Positions 26,918 to 36,101 of a stretch of DNA of 64,000 nucleotides are shown one piece after another (within the stretch, counting starts at the first letter, position 1; every line of letters starts with the position of its first letter). The notes below the pieces were generated by a model. That model searched no databases. It was not told the origin of the DNA and worked only from the letters and a program-made list of their open reading frames with translations. Origin of the DNA: JACMLC01 sp963720235 (GTDB lineage: Bacteria > Acidobacteriota > Blastocatellia > Pyrinomonadales > Pyrinomonadaceae). The stretch spans positions 1,550,001 through 1,614,000 of the forward strand of contig OY970389.1 of assembly GCA_963720235.1 (NCBI GenBank). The letters are read 5' to 3'. Both the position numbers and the translations under genes were made by a program.

Positions 26918-28282
26918 CTAAAATTCCAAAACATCCTCGCTACCAACAGGCAGCTCGCCTTGCGGTTCTGCAATTCTTTGGTCAAACGTTTGCCCGAAAT
27001 CAACGGTGCGTCCCGTTTGCGTCGAGCTTTGGAAGATGAACCAGCGATACACTCCGCTGACTGATCGCCGGGCGACAAAATCGGTTTTGCCGTCGCCGTC
27101 ATAATCACCGAACAGAGGCATGTATCCCGGCGCGCCCCACGTCAAATAATATTGCTGTCCGTCGGAACTTCGGCGCACAAAAAACACGCGTTGTCCGCTG
27201 ATGATGCGGTTGACCATAAGGTCTTGTTTACCGTCGCCGTCAACATCAATCGGGAAGAAAAAGAATATAGCGTCGGTACTTGATGCGCCCCACTGAAATA
27301 TCTGCGTTTGTCCGTTAGAGCTGTTGCGAATATACCAGATAAGCACTCCGCCCTCATTGCGAATAACGCATAAATCAGCTTTGCCGTCGCCGTCATAATC
27401 GCCGATTACCGGAAGATCCCCGGCTGTTCCCCATATTTCGGCGCGGGTATTGCCGGTTGAACTTTCGATGATATACCAAACACCGGTTGAGCGGCGGAAA
27501 ACGGCGACATCCAGTTTGCCGTCGCCGTCATAATCGGCAGCCGTGATCGCATCTGTGCCGAAGGGCGCAAACTGTCCCCATTGTTCGGTGCGTAAAGTGT
27601 TAGTTCCGCTTTGCAGGATAAGCCACGTGACGACGTTGGTATCATCGAGTTTAAGAAGCACCTGGTCGGCTCTGCCGTCGCCGTCGAAATCGCCTATATT
27701 ATTGACAATAATGTCGCCCGTTCCCGTGCCGAACAGATTGCCGGTGATGTTGTTTTCTAAACTGTTTAAGGTAAAGAACGTGTTGGCTGATTGGCGGAAA
27801 ACCATGATGTCCGTGCGCCCGTCGCCGTCGTAGTCGTAAGGCACAGTGGCTCGTTTGACCTGCCCGCGAATCTCGCCGCCGGGAAAATTCGAGGTGTGAA
27901 TGTTGACATACCATCTATTTGCGCGCAGATCGGCAACTTGCGCGGGGGTCGGGTTAAATGTCAGCGGGCCGATGGCGCCGGTTGTGCCGCCGGTAAAAGA
28001 AAAGTCGAACCGAATCGGACCGTTAACACCGACAGGGCCGTTATCGTGAATGTGCGCCCCCACCACATTTGAAGTTAAATTCTGGTAATTGCACGTGACC
28101 GTCAACTGCGTTTCGGTCGCGTTAAGCGTAACCATACAACTGCCGTTACCGGACGAATTGTTCGCCGGAACTTCTTGTCTGCCATTTAAGCTGACGGAAA
28201 ACTTTTGCTGCGCCGCCGCCGTTATCGAAAACATCATTGCCGACAAAATGATTGTCAGCGTTAAGAAAAACTTTCTTCGCAT
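26918..28282 (-). CDS. Secreted CHRD domain plus six VCBS repeats protein
   Basis: 454 residues: signal peptide (MRRKFFLTLTIILSAMMFSI), a CHRD domain at about residues 25-145 (FSVSLNGRQEVPANNSSGNG, VVGAHIHDNGPVGVNGPI, NRWYVNIHTSNFPGGEIRGQ), then six VCBS repeats (DYDGDGRTD, DFDGDGRAD, DYDGDGKLD, DYDGDGKAD, DVDGDGKQD, DYDGDGKTD). CHRD domains are of unknown function but common on secreted proteins. It lies inside the interval bracketed by the 74-bp repeats. The C-terminal cap (LPVGSEDVLEF) differs slightly from the other VCBS paralogues. Confidence 0.85.
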   Translation of the reverse strand: MRRKFFLTLTIILSAMMFSITAAAQQKFSVSLNGRQEVPANNSSGNGSCMVTLNATETQLTVTCNYQNLTSNVVGAHIHDNGPVGVNGPIRFDFSFTGGTTGAIGPLTFNPTPAQVADLRANRWYVNIHTSNFPGGEIRGQVKRATVPYDYDGDGRTDIMVFRQSANTFFTLNSLENNITGNLFGTGTGDIIVNNIGDFDGDGRADQVLLKLDDTNVVTWLILQSGTNTLRTEQWGQFAPFGTDAITAADYDGDGKLDVAVFRRSTGVWYIIESSTGNTRAEIWGTAGDLPVIGDYDGDGKADLCVIRNEGGVLIWYIRNSSNGQTQIFQWGASSTDAIFFFFPIDVDGDGKQDLMVNRIISGQRVFFVRRSSDGQQYYLTWGAPGYMPLFGDYDGDGKTDFVARRSVSGVYRWFIFQSSTQTGRTVDFGQTFDQRIAEPQGELPVGSEDVLEF

Positions 28283-28450
28283 TTCACCTACACTCCTTGT
28301 GTTTTGAACTATTGCCTAATGTTAGGTTTCGAGAAGGGGAGAGAGTGTCGCAGGCATTTGAGTTGTGTCATCCTTCGCAGGAGGGAGTGAACAGCTTGAT
28401 GTGACCTGCTCACTCCCCCTCGGAATACCCTGCTTCAGATGATTAGGAGC

Positions 28451-28483
28451 TTTCGAGTTAGCTTGTCGCAAGCTAACTCGAAA
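28451..28483. other. 15-bp perfect hairpin in the intergenic region
   Basis: TTTCGAGTTAGCTTG pairs perfectly with CAAGCTAACTCGAAA around a TCG loop. It lies just past the stop of the minus-strand lipoprotein gene. No U-run follows on that strand, so it may stabilise the 3' end or act as a weak terminator. Confidence 0.7.
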
Positions 28484-28521
28484 TCGCCCGTGGGCCATCT
28501 GAGCAGTTGATGAGACAATCA

Positions 28522-29217
28522 TCAGTAGCCGCAGATTGTAGGAACTTGGTAAGGAGGCCCATAGCTGCCACCACCACAGATTTCAGCGCAGTTATAGTTG
28601 AGGGACGGATCGTCAGGAGCACAATCCTCGTCGTCATACCACCCGTCGCCATCGCTGTCCGTCCGATCCCTGCCCCATGCAGTCATAGTTGCAGAGCCAA
28701 CAGTGTGCGCGTAATAGCCCTGATATGTCTTATTGGTGACTCTTACCTGATAGGTGCCTGAGTAAGCGTTGGACAAGTCAGGCACGTTTGCCTGCAAGGA
28801 CGTGCTACCCGACACGGAAGTAGCGTAAACAGAGCCGACCAAATAGCCGTTGCCGTCGAAATACTCGACCCTTGGCATGCCGTAAGTAGGATCGAAGCTC
28901 TGGCCGGTAATGGTCGCCGTCGCGGGCGGGCTCGGCAGATATATCGATGACGGGCTTGCTGAGAGAGCTAAATTGGAGTTGGTAGCAAGAACAGCATACA
29001 CATTGCTACAGTTCGCAGTCGTCTGAACTATAATGGCTCCATTGGAGTTTGCGACACGGGTTAACGTGATGGCTATGCCACTGGAGCCAGTGATAAAGAC
29101 CAGGTAAGTTGCGCCGGGGGTGAGTCCGTATAAAGTACAGTTGTTGTTGCCGCCACCGCCGCAGCCGGGAAGGATAAACACGATGGAGAGCAATAAGACT
29201 GTGACTAGCTTTTTCAT
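28522..29217 (-). CDS. Lipoprotein with an IPT-like domain and a Ca-binding type-3 motif
   Basis: 231 residues. The lipoprotein signal (MKKLVTVLLLSIVFILPGCG) has lipobox LPGC followed by a GGGG-NNN linker. The middle (LALSASPSSIYLPSPPATAT, ITGQSFDPTYGMPRVEYFDG, YSGTYQVRVTN) resembles an IPT/TIG immunoglobulin-like fold. The C-terminus carries a thrombospondin-type-3/EF-hand-like loop (DRTDSDGDGWYDDEDCAPDD) and a Cys-rich end. The ATG overlaps the stop of the upstream gene (TAATG), implying translational coupling. Function unknown. Confidence 0.7.
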   Translation of the reverse strand: MKKLVTVLLLSIVFILPGCGGGGNNNCTLYGLTPGATYLVFITGSSGIAITLTRVANSNGAIIVQTTANCSNVYAVLATNSNLALSASPSSIYLPSPPATATITGQSFDPTYGMPRVEYFDGNGYLVGSVYATSVSGSTSLQANVPDLSNAYSGTYQVRVTNKTYQGYYAHTVGSATMTAWGRDRTDSDGDGWYDDEDCAPDDPSLNYNCAEICGGGSYGPPYQVPTICGY

Positions 29218-30158
29218 TACTTTCCACCTCCTTCGCTGAGATTCAGGAGTCTGTCGATGCCGGTCTTGTTAAAGAAGAGGTACGGGGCGGAAGGATGTAA
29301 CAATCCATGCGGGCCGTAAGGTCTGCCGGAGATATGCCTCTGCGCCCTTCTCTGCGCTCTGGTCTGCCCTGCATCCATTCTCTTCTGAAGGAGCGTCTGC
29401 TCAATGTCGCTCCGCGAATCAGTCAAAGGGTCGTCAGTCGCCACAGAGTAAGCGATGAGCAGAGCTTGCATCGGTGTAAAGCCCTGCGCGCGTGCTTGCC
29501 CGAACTGTTCAGGCAGTGCCGCGCTGAGCGTGCTCACGCGGTCATTCACTTCTTCTTCAATCATCGAACGCAGCGCGGGACGCAGAGCAACATCGCCACG
29601 CTGGCTCCATTGCCGGCCTGACTTCGCCTGCTGAATAAATTCCCTCTCAGTCAACGCGCCCCACTTGCCATTGGCTCGCGACAAGATTTGGCCGTGCTCG
29701 TCGGACGAGACTTGAGCCGCCTGCCCAATCTCTACATCCGTGAGAGTTGCCAGCCGATCCACGACTGTCGCTGTCAGGTTGTCGGTCAACTCCTCAATAG
29801 TGAAGCGTCCGGCCTTGCCTTGCAGCACATTGCTTTCGGCCTCGACCAGTTTCTGCTTCGTCTCATCAGACATCCTGAGGCCGGAACGCCAGTAGATGAA
29901 ATCGGCTGTTGACCTGACTGCCTCGGCTATCTGCTCAGGCTTGGCGGAGGCTGTCGCGAATCGAACTTCGCTCCCGACACCGTTATGCAAACGCTCCTGC
30001 AAGCGCGCTTGCTCTTGCAAGCGTTGTTTACCTTCAACAGAGGCTTCAGCCGGAAGCTTGGACGCGCGCCAGAAGGCTATGCTCCCGACCGCGACGCAGG
30101 CAATCACCAGCGCGATAACCATCCATGGCCTTCGTTGTAAACCCTTAATCAATCTCAT
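29217..30158 (-). CDS. Membrane-anchored protein of unknown function, coupled to the lipoprotein
   Basis: AAGGAG 7 bp upstream fixes the ATG at 30158 (a longer frame to 30269 exists but lacks a good start). The 313-residue product has an N-terminal anchor (RPWMVIALVIACVAVGSIAF) and a helical extracytoplasmic region (about 45-250) containing KPEQIAEAVRSTADFIYWRS and EIGQAAQVSSDEHGQILSRA. The C-terminal 60 residues are Arg/Gln-rich, then Pro/Gly/His-rich. No family recognised. It forms a two-gene unit with the lipoprotein. Confidence 0.65.
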   Translation of the reverse strand: MRLIKGLQRRPWMVIALVIACVAVGSIAFWRASKLPAEASVEGKQRLQEQARLQERLHNGVGSEVRFATASAKPEQIAEAVRSTADFIYWRSGLRMSDETKQKLVEAESNVLQGKAGRFTIEELTDNLTATVVDRLATLTDVEIGQAAQVSSDEHGQILSRANGKWGALTEREFIQQAKSGRQWSQRGDVALRPALRSMIEEEVNDRVSTLSAALPEQFGQARAQGFTPMQALLIAYSVATDDPLTDSRSDIEQTLLQKRMDAGQTRAQRRAQRHISGRPYGPHGLLHPSAPYLFFNKTGIDRLLNLSEGGGK

Positions 30159-30629
30159 GGAAAATCTCCTTTTAGACAGGGTTAAAGTAGTTAAGCACTT
30201 TCGACAGGGTGCTAAGCTACCGAGAAGATGTCCTCGGAGTGAAGACGCTTCTTCATCTCGCAGGCTCATCCTGAGGATTTAATCTTGATTACTCGGTTTG
30301 AATTACCAATTTTTGCGTTCAACTTGCTCACCTTGTTTTAGTTGCAACGCTATAATTGCAATTACCGCTTCACTGTAGATTTGGATTAGTAAGGCGCGCT
30401 GAAATAGCTCTTTGCTTAATCCCAACTTTGAATTAGTGTTAATCAATATCTCCCAATAGAAGCCTTGGTTTTGACATCCTTTGGCGTTCGTCAAGCATCT
30501 AGCTATAAAATTTAGTTTTCATCTCGCTGGCGTAGAGTCTAGTTCTAAAGATGGCTGAAAATCTTGAAATTCAGATTTGAAACGGCATCAAATTTTCTTG
30601 AAAGCTTTTATTAAAGGATTTATTAAAGG
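30159..30629. other. 471-bp AT-rich intergenic region
   Basis: No supported gene. It separates the divergent lipoprotein unit (-) and the regulator (+). AT content is visibly higher than in neighbouring sequence from about 30300 onward. A small hairpin CCGAG...CTCGG lies near 30217-30236. No clear promoter hexamers. Confidence 0.45.
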
Positions 30630-32889
30630 GTGAATAACGAAAACAAAGCGCAGTGTTTCAATTTTGGAAACTTCACTTTGGATTTGGAGAAACGGCATTT
30701 GCTGCGCGATGGCGAACCTGTGCCTTTGACTCCGAAGGCTTTCGATACCTTGGCGTTGCTGGTGCGGCGCAGCGGTCATGTCGTCGGCAAAGATGAATTG
30801 CTGGACGAGATTTGGGCTGATGCTTTCGTTGAGGAATCCACGATTGCGCAAAATGTTTTTACGTTGCGGAAAGCTTTAGGACAGAATCACACCGAAAATC
30901 AATTCATTGAAACCGTGCCAAAGCACGGTTATCGTTTTATCGCCGACGTGAAAACGATTGACGGCGCGACAAATGGCAAGCCGGAAATCGGACAACAAAG
31001 AGCCGCACACAACATCATCGTCAGCGAGAAAATTAGCGGCGCGGAAATTAGTGATGCAGAAACTAACAATGCAGAAAGCGATTTACATACGGCAAAACAG
31101 ACTCACGCGTTTTAATTTTCAAACCAGATTGCTTGCACTGATAATGCTTCTGCTTGCCGTTGCAGTTGCGGTAGGGCTTTTTCGTTTTACGCAAATAAAC
31201 GAAGCCGCAGCCAATTTTGCGGCACTGTCGCCGCTCAAGCGCACGACGCAGCTAACTAACACCGGACAAGTTTTGCGTGCCGCTGTTTCCCCTGACGGCA
31301 AATATGTTGCTTACATACAAAGCGAGCGCGGACAGGAAAGTTTGTGGTTAAGGCAGGTAGAAATCGCTGGCGGAATCGAAATCGTTCCGCCAAGCGGCAG
31401 CCATTTTGTAGGGATTACTTTCTCTCCTGATAGCAACTCGATTTTCTATGTCAATTACGATAAAGATTGGGCTATCGGCGGTTTGTATCAGGTTCCGGTA
31501 CTGGGCGGGGCGGCGCGCAAGATTCTGACGGACGTTGACAGCCAAATCAGTTTCGCGCCGGATAAGAAACGTTTCGCGTTTGTGCGAAATTATTTAAGCC
31601 GCAATGAAACGCATTTGATAATCGCCAATCTTGACGACGCAAATCAACAGCAGCATCTTGCCTTTCATGAAGGCGTTCACTGGATGACAGACGGCGCGCC
31701 TGCCTGGTCGCCTGACGGTAAAATCATTATCCGCCAAGCGAGAAGCGCAACCTCAAACCCGGCGAACACGAAAACTTATCTGGTTGAAGTGAATGTAGCG
31801 GACGGCAAGCAAAAAATCTTCAACACACATCAGTGGGAAGCAATTGATGCGATTGAGTGGTTGGCAGATGGAACAGGGTTAATCGTTGCCGCACGCGATA
31901 ATGCTTCGTTGCTCGCTTATCAATTATGGCAAATAGATTATCCCGGCGGCGAAGCGCGCGCGATTACCAAAGATTCCAATAGTTATTCAAGCGCCAGCGT
32001 CACTGCCGATATGAAGTCGCTCGTAACAATCCTACATCGCCGCATAGCGAATCTGTGGATTGCGCCGAGCGATAGAACAAGCGAAGCCGTCAAGATTCTT
32101 TCCGGTAACAGCAAAGAGTTGGGCTGGATGTTAGGCGTTGAATGGCTGAAGGACGGCAAAATTATTTACGGTTCGACGGCAAGCGGCAAAGAAGATATCT
32201 GGTTGATGAATGCCGACGGAAGTAATCAGAGACAATTAACGACCACTGCCGGAGCGAACTTCGAGCCGACGGTTTCAGCCGACGGGCGCACTATGGTTTA
32301 TGTCTCAAAGGCTGCCGATGCCGCGCCGCACTTGTGGAAAATGAATCTTGATACAGGCGAGTGCGCGCAATTAACCAACGGCGTTTCCGAACTTCGCCCG
32401 GACATTTCGCCTGATGGACGCTGGGTTGTGTATATGTCATTGGATAAAGACTCGCCCAGAGTGTGGAAGACTTCGATTGACGGCGGCCAAGCGGCGATTC
32501 AACTTTCGGATAAAATAACATCAGTTCCGCGCGTCTCACCGGACGGACGCTTTGTTGCTTGCTTCTATCGCGCGGATGTCGATACATTTTCCAAACTCGC
32601 CGTTATCCCGTTTGACGGCGGCGAACCCGTTAAAGTGTTTGATAAACCTCCGACAACTATCGTTGAATCGGGTATTCAATGGACACCGGACGGACGCGCC
32701 TTGACCTTTATTGCTAACCGCGACGGCGTATCAAACATTTGGCTGCAACCTTTGGACGGAAGCCCGGCAAAGCAATTAACGAATTTTACCTCCGAGACGA
32801 TTTTTCGTTTCGCCTGGTCGCCCGACGGCAAGATGTTTGTCGCTGAACGCGGAACTGAAATCGGCGACATTGTACTGATTAACAAATAG
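30630..32889 (+). CDS. Winged-helix, TM and PD40/TolB-propeller regulator (CadC/ToxR-like architecture), split by a +1 frameshift
   Basis: Starts at GTG 30630. Residues 8-105 are an OmpR-type winged helix (FGNFTLDLEKRHLLRDGEPV, LTPKAFDTLALLVRRSGHVV, IETVPKHGYRF). The first frame stops at 31113-31115, directly after a TTT codon. One base further on, the protein continues with FNFQTRLLALIMLLLAVAVA (a membrane helix) and a roughly 570-residue set of PD40 repeats (AVSPDGKYVAYIQSERGQES, WSPDGKIIIRQ, DISPDGRWVVYMSLDKDSPR, RFAWSPDGKMFVAERG). Restored, it is a single-pass transcription regulator with an extracytoplasmic propeller sensor. Codon choice is more AT-rich than in most neighbours. Either a sequencing overcall or recoding could explain the split. 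Confidence 0.8.
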
Positions 32890-33006
32890 AGATGCGAAAG
32901 CAAAGATGAGAGACGAGAAATCTATATCAGAATTTCTCGTCTCTCATCTTTATTTAGCAAACGCGTACTAAGGATTTTTGGCACACTATAGGCACACAAA
33001 ATGAAA

Positions 33007-33029
33007 ACGGGCATCCATGCGATGCCCGT
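33007..33029 (-). terminator. Terminator hairpin of tRNA-His
   Basis: ACGGGCATC / GATGCCCGT around a CATGC loop; on the minus strand it is followed by TTTCATTTT. It lies 17 bp past the tRNA CCA end. Confidence 0.8.
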
Positions 33030-33092
33030 TACTTTTTGATTTAACTGGGGCGGCTAGAGGGGCTCGAACCCTCGGCCTCAAGAGCCACAATC
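33019..33092. repeat. 74-bp direct repeat, right copy
   Basis: Identical to 26254-26327. It begins in the loop of the tRNA-His terminator and ends inside the tRNA, just 3' of the anticodon in tRNA sense. Confidence 0.9.
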
Positions 33093-33123
33093 TTGCGCTC
33101 TAACCAACTGAGCTATAGCCGCC
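33046..33123 (-). tRNA. tRNA-His (GTG)
   Basis: Complete cloverleaf with anticodon loop TTGTGGC flanked by CAAGA/TCTTG. It has the identity pair of tRNA-His, an extra G at -1 opposite C73, and an encoded CCA. The T-arm is GAGGG-TTCGAGC-CCCTC. Confidence 0.95.
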
Positions 33124-33276
33124 GTAAAGAGAAAAGCGCTGCCAATAATCCGCAGGAAATTTGCAGAAATCATTCGCGCAATTTTAAAGCCTGCAACCGC
33201 TCGCGCGCTCAAAGTTTGTACACCACTCACAGGATTTCTTCAAGTTGCAGCACAACCTGAGCGACAAAAATGAAAG

Positions 33277-33349
33277 TGCCCCCGGCACGACTCGAACGTG
33301 CGACCCTCTGCTTAGAAGGCAGATGCTCTATCCACTGAGCTACGGGAGC
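33277..33349 (-). tRNA. tRNA-Arg (TCT)
   Basis: Complete cloverleaf; anticodon loop CTTCTAA in the stem TCTGC/GCAGA. Acceptor GCTCCCG pairs with CGGGGGC (one G-U). CCA is not encoded. It reads AGA codons. Confidence 0.95.
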
Positions 33350-33508
33350 AAACTGTTTTGTAGCGCGTGAATGTTAGCATGCGGGGCGCGGGCGGCGTCA
33401 ACCGCGCACTGGCATTTCTTTTATCCTGCGCATGCTTCAGGCAAAAGGAAAACTTAAAACCTTGTGAGTATGTTAAAGTTGCCATCCTTTGCGAAAGGAG
33501 AATGAAGG

Positions 33509-34612
33509 ATGAAAGAACGCAGGAATCAGGCTCGTTGGGTTGCGTTGATGGCAGCCACTGCGATAGCGATTTACCTGTGCTGGTTGATGCTCAAGCCTCT
33601 GATTGCTGTGCTGGCGTGGGCGGCTGTGCTGGTCATAGTCTTTTATCCTGTGCACAAACGCCTGTTGGCGAAGACAAGTCGCCCGTCCGTCAGCGCGGCG
33701 TTGTCGAGCCTGCTGGTTATCAGCACTATTCTAGCCCCGCTCATCCTTGTGACGCTGGCAGTCTTTAACGAGCTGTCGGGTGTCGCGCAGAATTTGCAGG
33801 GACAAATTTCGGGTCTGCTTGATCCAAACTCTCCGACCGGGCGCGCGACCGCCTGGCTTGGGCGTTATGTCAACTTAGAACAACTGCGCTCGCCTGAGTT
33901 CATCAAGTCGCAGCTGGAAGGCATGGGCGGAGCCATAGCACAGCGCACGTTTGATGTCGTCGGCGGAGTGGTCGGGGCAATCATCAAAGTCTTTTTTATT
34001 ATCTTCACAATGTACTATCTCTTCCGTGATGGCGATAGGATTGTGCACGCCTTGCCGGATGTCATCCCGCTCGACAGACAGCAGAGCGAAGCCATACTGG
34101 AACGCACGCGCAATGTGATTGGCGCGAGCCTCTATGGAGTGCTTGTCATCGCAGTCATTCAAGGCGCGCTGGGCGGACTCGCGTTCTGGGCGCTCGGCTT
34201 GCCCTCTGCGATTGTGTGGGCCGTCGTGATGGCCTTTCTCTCTATGATTCCGATGGCGGGTTCGTTTGTCGTCTGGGTTCCGGCGGCAATCTATCTGGGC
34301 GTGACAGGACACTGGCCCAAAGCCATCATCCTCACGCTCTGGGGCGCGATTGTGATTGGCACTATAGACAACTTCCTGCGCCCGAAGCTGGTTGGAGAAA
34401 GAGTCAAGCTACACGAGCTTCTGATTTTCTTCTCTGTGCTCGGAGGCTTACAGGTCTTCGGCGTGCTCGGCATAGTCATTGGCCCGGTCGTGCTTGCCGT
34501 GACGCTCGCCCTGCTCAATATTTTCAGACAGGCAGAGAAGCCTACGGAGCAGACCTTGCAAGAGCCTTCACTGGCCGAAGAGACAGCAGCCCTAGAGGCA
34601 AGGGAATCATAA
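33509..34612 (+). CDS. AI-2E transporter-family (PerM-like) permease
   Basis: 367 residues with about seven or eight hydrophobic segments. An N-terminal pair (VALMAATAIAIYLCWLMLKP, LIAVLAWAAVLVIVFYPVHK) is followed by an amphipathic extracytoplasmic region (about 90-160). A C-terminal group ends GVLGIVIGPVVLAVTLALLN, the conserved end of UPF0118/AI-2E-like permeases; FFSVLGGLQVFGVLGIVIGP is also typical. AAGGAG precedes the ATG. Substrates in the family are disputed (autoinducer export, Na+/H+ antiport), so no substrate is assigned. Confidence 0.85.
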   Translation: MKERRNQARWVALMAATAIAIYLCWLMLKPLIAVLAWAAVLVIVFYPVHKRLLAKTSRPSVSAALSSLLVISTILAPLILVTLAVFNELSGVAQNLQGQISGLLDPNSPTGRATAWLGRYVNLEQLRSPEFIKSQLEGMGGAIAQRTFDVVGGVVGAIIKVFFIIFTMYYLFRDGDRIVHALPDVIPLDRQQSEAILERTRNVIGASLYGVLVIAVIQGALGGLAFWALGLPSAIVWAVVMAFLSMIPMAGSFVVWVPAAIYLGVTGHWPKAIILTLWGAIVIGTIDNFLRPKLVGERVKLHELLIFFSVLGGLQVFGVLGIVIGPVVLAVTLALLNIFRQAEKPTEQTLQEPSLAEETAALEARES

Positions 34613-34674
34613 AGGAAGGATGCTCTTTTGGTGGCATCCCTCTTATCGAACCTGAATACGGCCAGACACAAAAA

Positions 34675-34716
34675 GACTGCCGCCTTTAGGGGGCGACAGT
34701 CTCATAAGATTTTTTA
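34675..34716 (+). terminator. Candidate terminator
   Basis: GACTGCCGCC pairs with GGCGACAGTC (one G-U) around TTTAGGG; a T6 run follows 9 nt later. It lies 63 bp after the permease stop. Confidence 0.6.
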
Positions 34717-34732
34717 AATTACCAATAAAAAC

Positions 34733-34981
34733 TTAAGCAGCCACGCGGTCATTGCCTGTTTCGGCATACACCCGACGCCCGTTGAGCGCATCGTCTATAA
34801 TCTCGCGGACAGCAGATGCGTCCGGGTTGACATCCATGCGGTCACAGGCACGCAGGTGGCGAATAATCCCCTGTGTAGCAATATCCAGAGCCGGGCCGCC
34901 TAATTTGGAAAAGCGACGGGCCTGAATATGGTCGATTCTCTGAATCCGCTCACCGAGCGGTAAATGTCTGTCAAAAATCAC
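34733..34981 (-). CDS. Small conserved-looking hypothetical protein
   Basis: An 82-residue soluble protein starting at GTG 34981 with a strong SD (GGAGGAG, 9 bp upstream). The sequence LGERIQRIDHIQARRFSKLG, GPALDIATQGIIRHLRACDR and NPDASAVREIIDDALNGRRV suggests a mostly helical fold. No motif identified. It lies convergent to the permease gene, separated by a terminator-like hairpin. Confidence 0.55.
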   Translation of the reverse strand: MIFDRHLPLGERIQRIDHIQARRFSKLGGPALDIATQGIIRHLRACDRMDVNPDASAVREIIDDALNGRRVYAETGNDRVAA

Positions 34982-35517
34982 TTCTTTTGCTCCTCCAATG
35001 CACGAAAGCTCTTGAATTTTCCTCTTTTCTCAATCGTAGCTTCCGCTCAATTAATTTAAGATAACTTTAGATGAATTGCTTTTCGCTTAGGATGCAAAAG
35101 TATTGCATTTCCTAAGCGATTTTGTCTGAAAAGGCACACGAAAAACTAACCCCTCACAAATAGAACCGTCTGGCCTGTCCAACAAAACCGGAAATTATAA
35201 CGGCGAAATCCAAAAAAAGCCAGAACTATTTTTGGACTCCGGCAAAACGCACAAAGAACCGCTTTCGCTTGTCAAAATCAAGGCTTTAAGAGCTTCTCTT
35301 GAAGCCGATTCAGACCTTTGTTTGCAGTGATTTAACGCGCCAGGCAGGGGTGCAGTTCCATTTTCAGTGTGCAGGGAATGAGCGTTGAGTGGAAAATCCT
35401 GTTAAATATAAAGAAAAGCAAGCGCCGTCTGAATCTCACACAGGACTAGAAGCCTGCGTAAATAGGCAGACGGCGCAAATGATTTCCGTAGAGCGGCAAA
35501 AGCAGTTGGACTAGCGG
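34982..35517. other. 536-bp intergenic region with two hairpins
   Basis: No supported gene. Hairpin 1: TCGCTTAGG / CCTAAGCGA with an inner TGCAA/TTGCA (35083-35119). Hairpin 2: GCGCCGTCTG (35422-35431) with CAGACGGCGC (35467-35476), read on the minus strand just after the HU gene and followed by TTGCTTTTCTTT, so a possible HU terminator. The rest is AT-rich and unremarkable. Confidence 0.55.
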
Positions 35518-35832
35518 CTACTTTTTGGGCACGACAGAATCTTTCATCGCTTTTCCCAAGCGAAACTTGAGCGTAGTTTTCGCTGGAATCTGTATGGTTT
35601 CGCCTGTCGCGGGGTTACGACCTTCGCGTGCTTTGCGCTCTGATAAGACGAGCTTGCCAAAGCCCGGCAGCGCAAATTCGCTATTGGTCTTGACTTCGTT
35701 TCCGGCCAGACTAGCCAGTTCCTCGAATATCTCCTTGACCTGCGCGCGTTTAAGGCCGAACTTCTCGGCGAAATGGTTGATGACTTCCGACTGGGTCATG
35801 CGTTTCTTGGTTCCTGCGGCATTACTCGACAT
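35518..35832 (-). CDS. HU/IHF-family DNA-binding protein
   Basis: 104 residues. The body (TQSEVINHFAEKFGLKRAQV, PGFGKLVLSERKAREGRNPA, TGETIQIPAKTTLKFRLGKA) is a full HU fold, including the beta-arm signature GRNPATGE..IPA. It binds and bends DNA as a dimer. The N-terminal extension MSSNAAGTKKR is slightly longer than in classical HU. GGAGGT lies about 12 bp before the ATG. Confidence 0.93.
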   Translation of the reverse strand: MSSNAAGTKKRMTQSEVINHFAEKFGLKRAQVKEIFEELASLAGNEVKTNSEFALPGFGKLVLSERKAREGRNPATGETIQIPAKTTLKFRLGKAMKDSVVPKK

Positions 35833-36101
35833 GGCGTGATCTAGTTACCTCCAGTGAATTGCGGGAATGGAAAAGCTTGTGAGGCAACATATATCACACA
35901 CAACGGCCTCAAGTCTCCACAATTTCTTATTTTTCGGCGGATTTTAGAAGGTTTTTTTGTGAATTCGAGAGCCGAAGCATGGATTGGAGGGAAAGTTTGT
36001 GCGATATCTCATGCATCTCAGGCGGCATAAACTTCTGCGGGGCAAGAGGATTTAAAGCCCAGACCCCTCGCCCCGCGCCCGAAGAGCTATCTTATAGAAC
36101 A

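Noticed and set aside
26254..33092. Integrase or recombination-directionality gene for the putative island
   Set aside because: None of the frames in the interval carries tyrosine- or serine-recombinase motifs, so no such feature is listed.
35525..35839. Open frame opposite the HU gene
   Set aside because: It mirrors the HU coding sequence; the HU family match on the minus strand explains the region.
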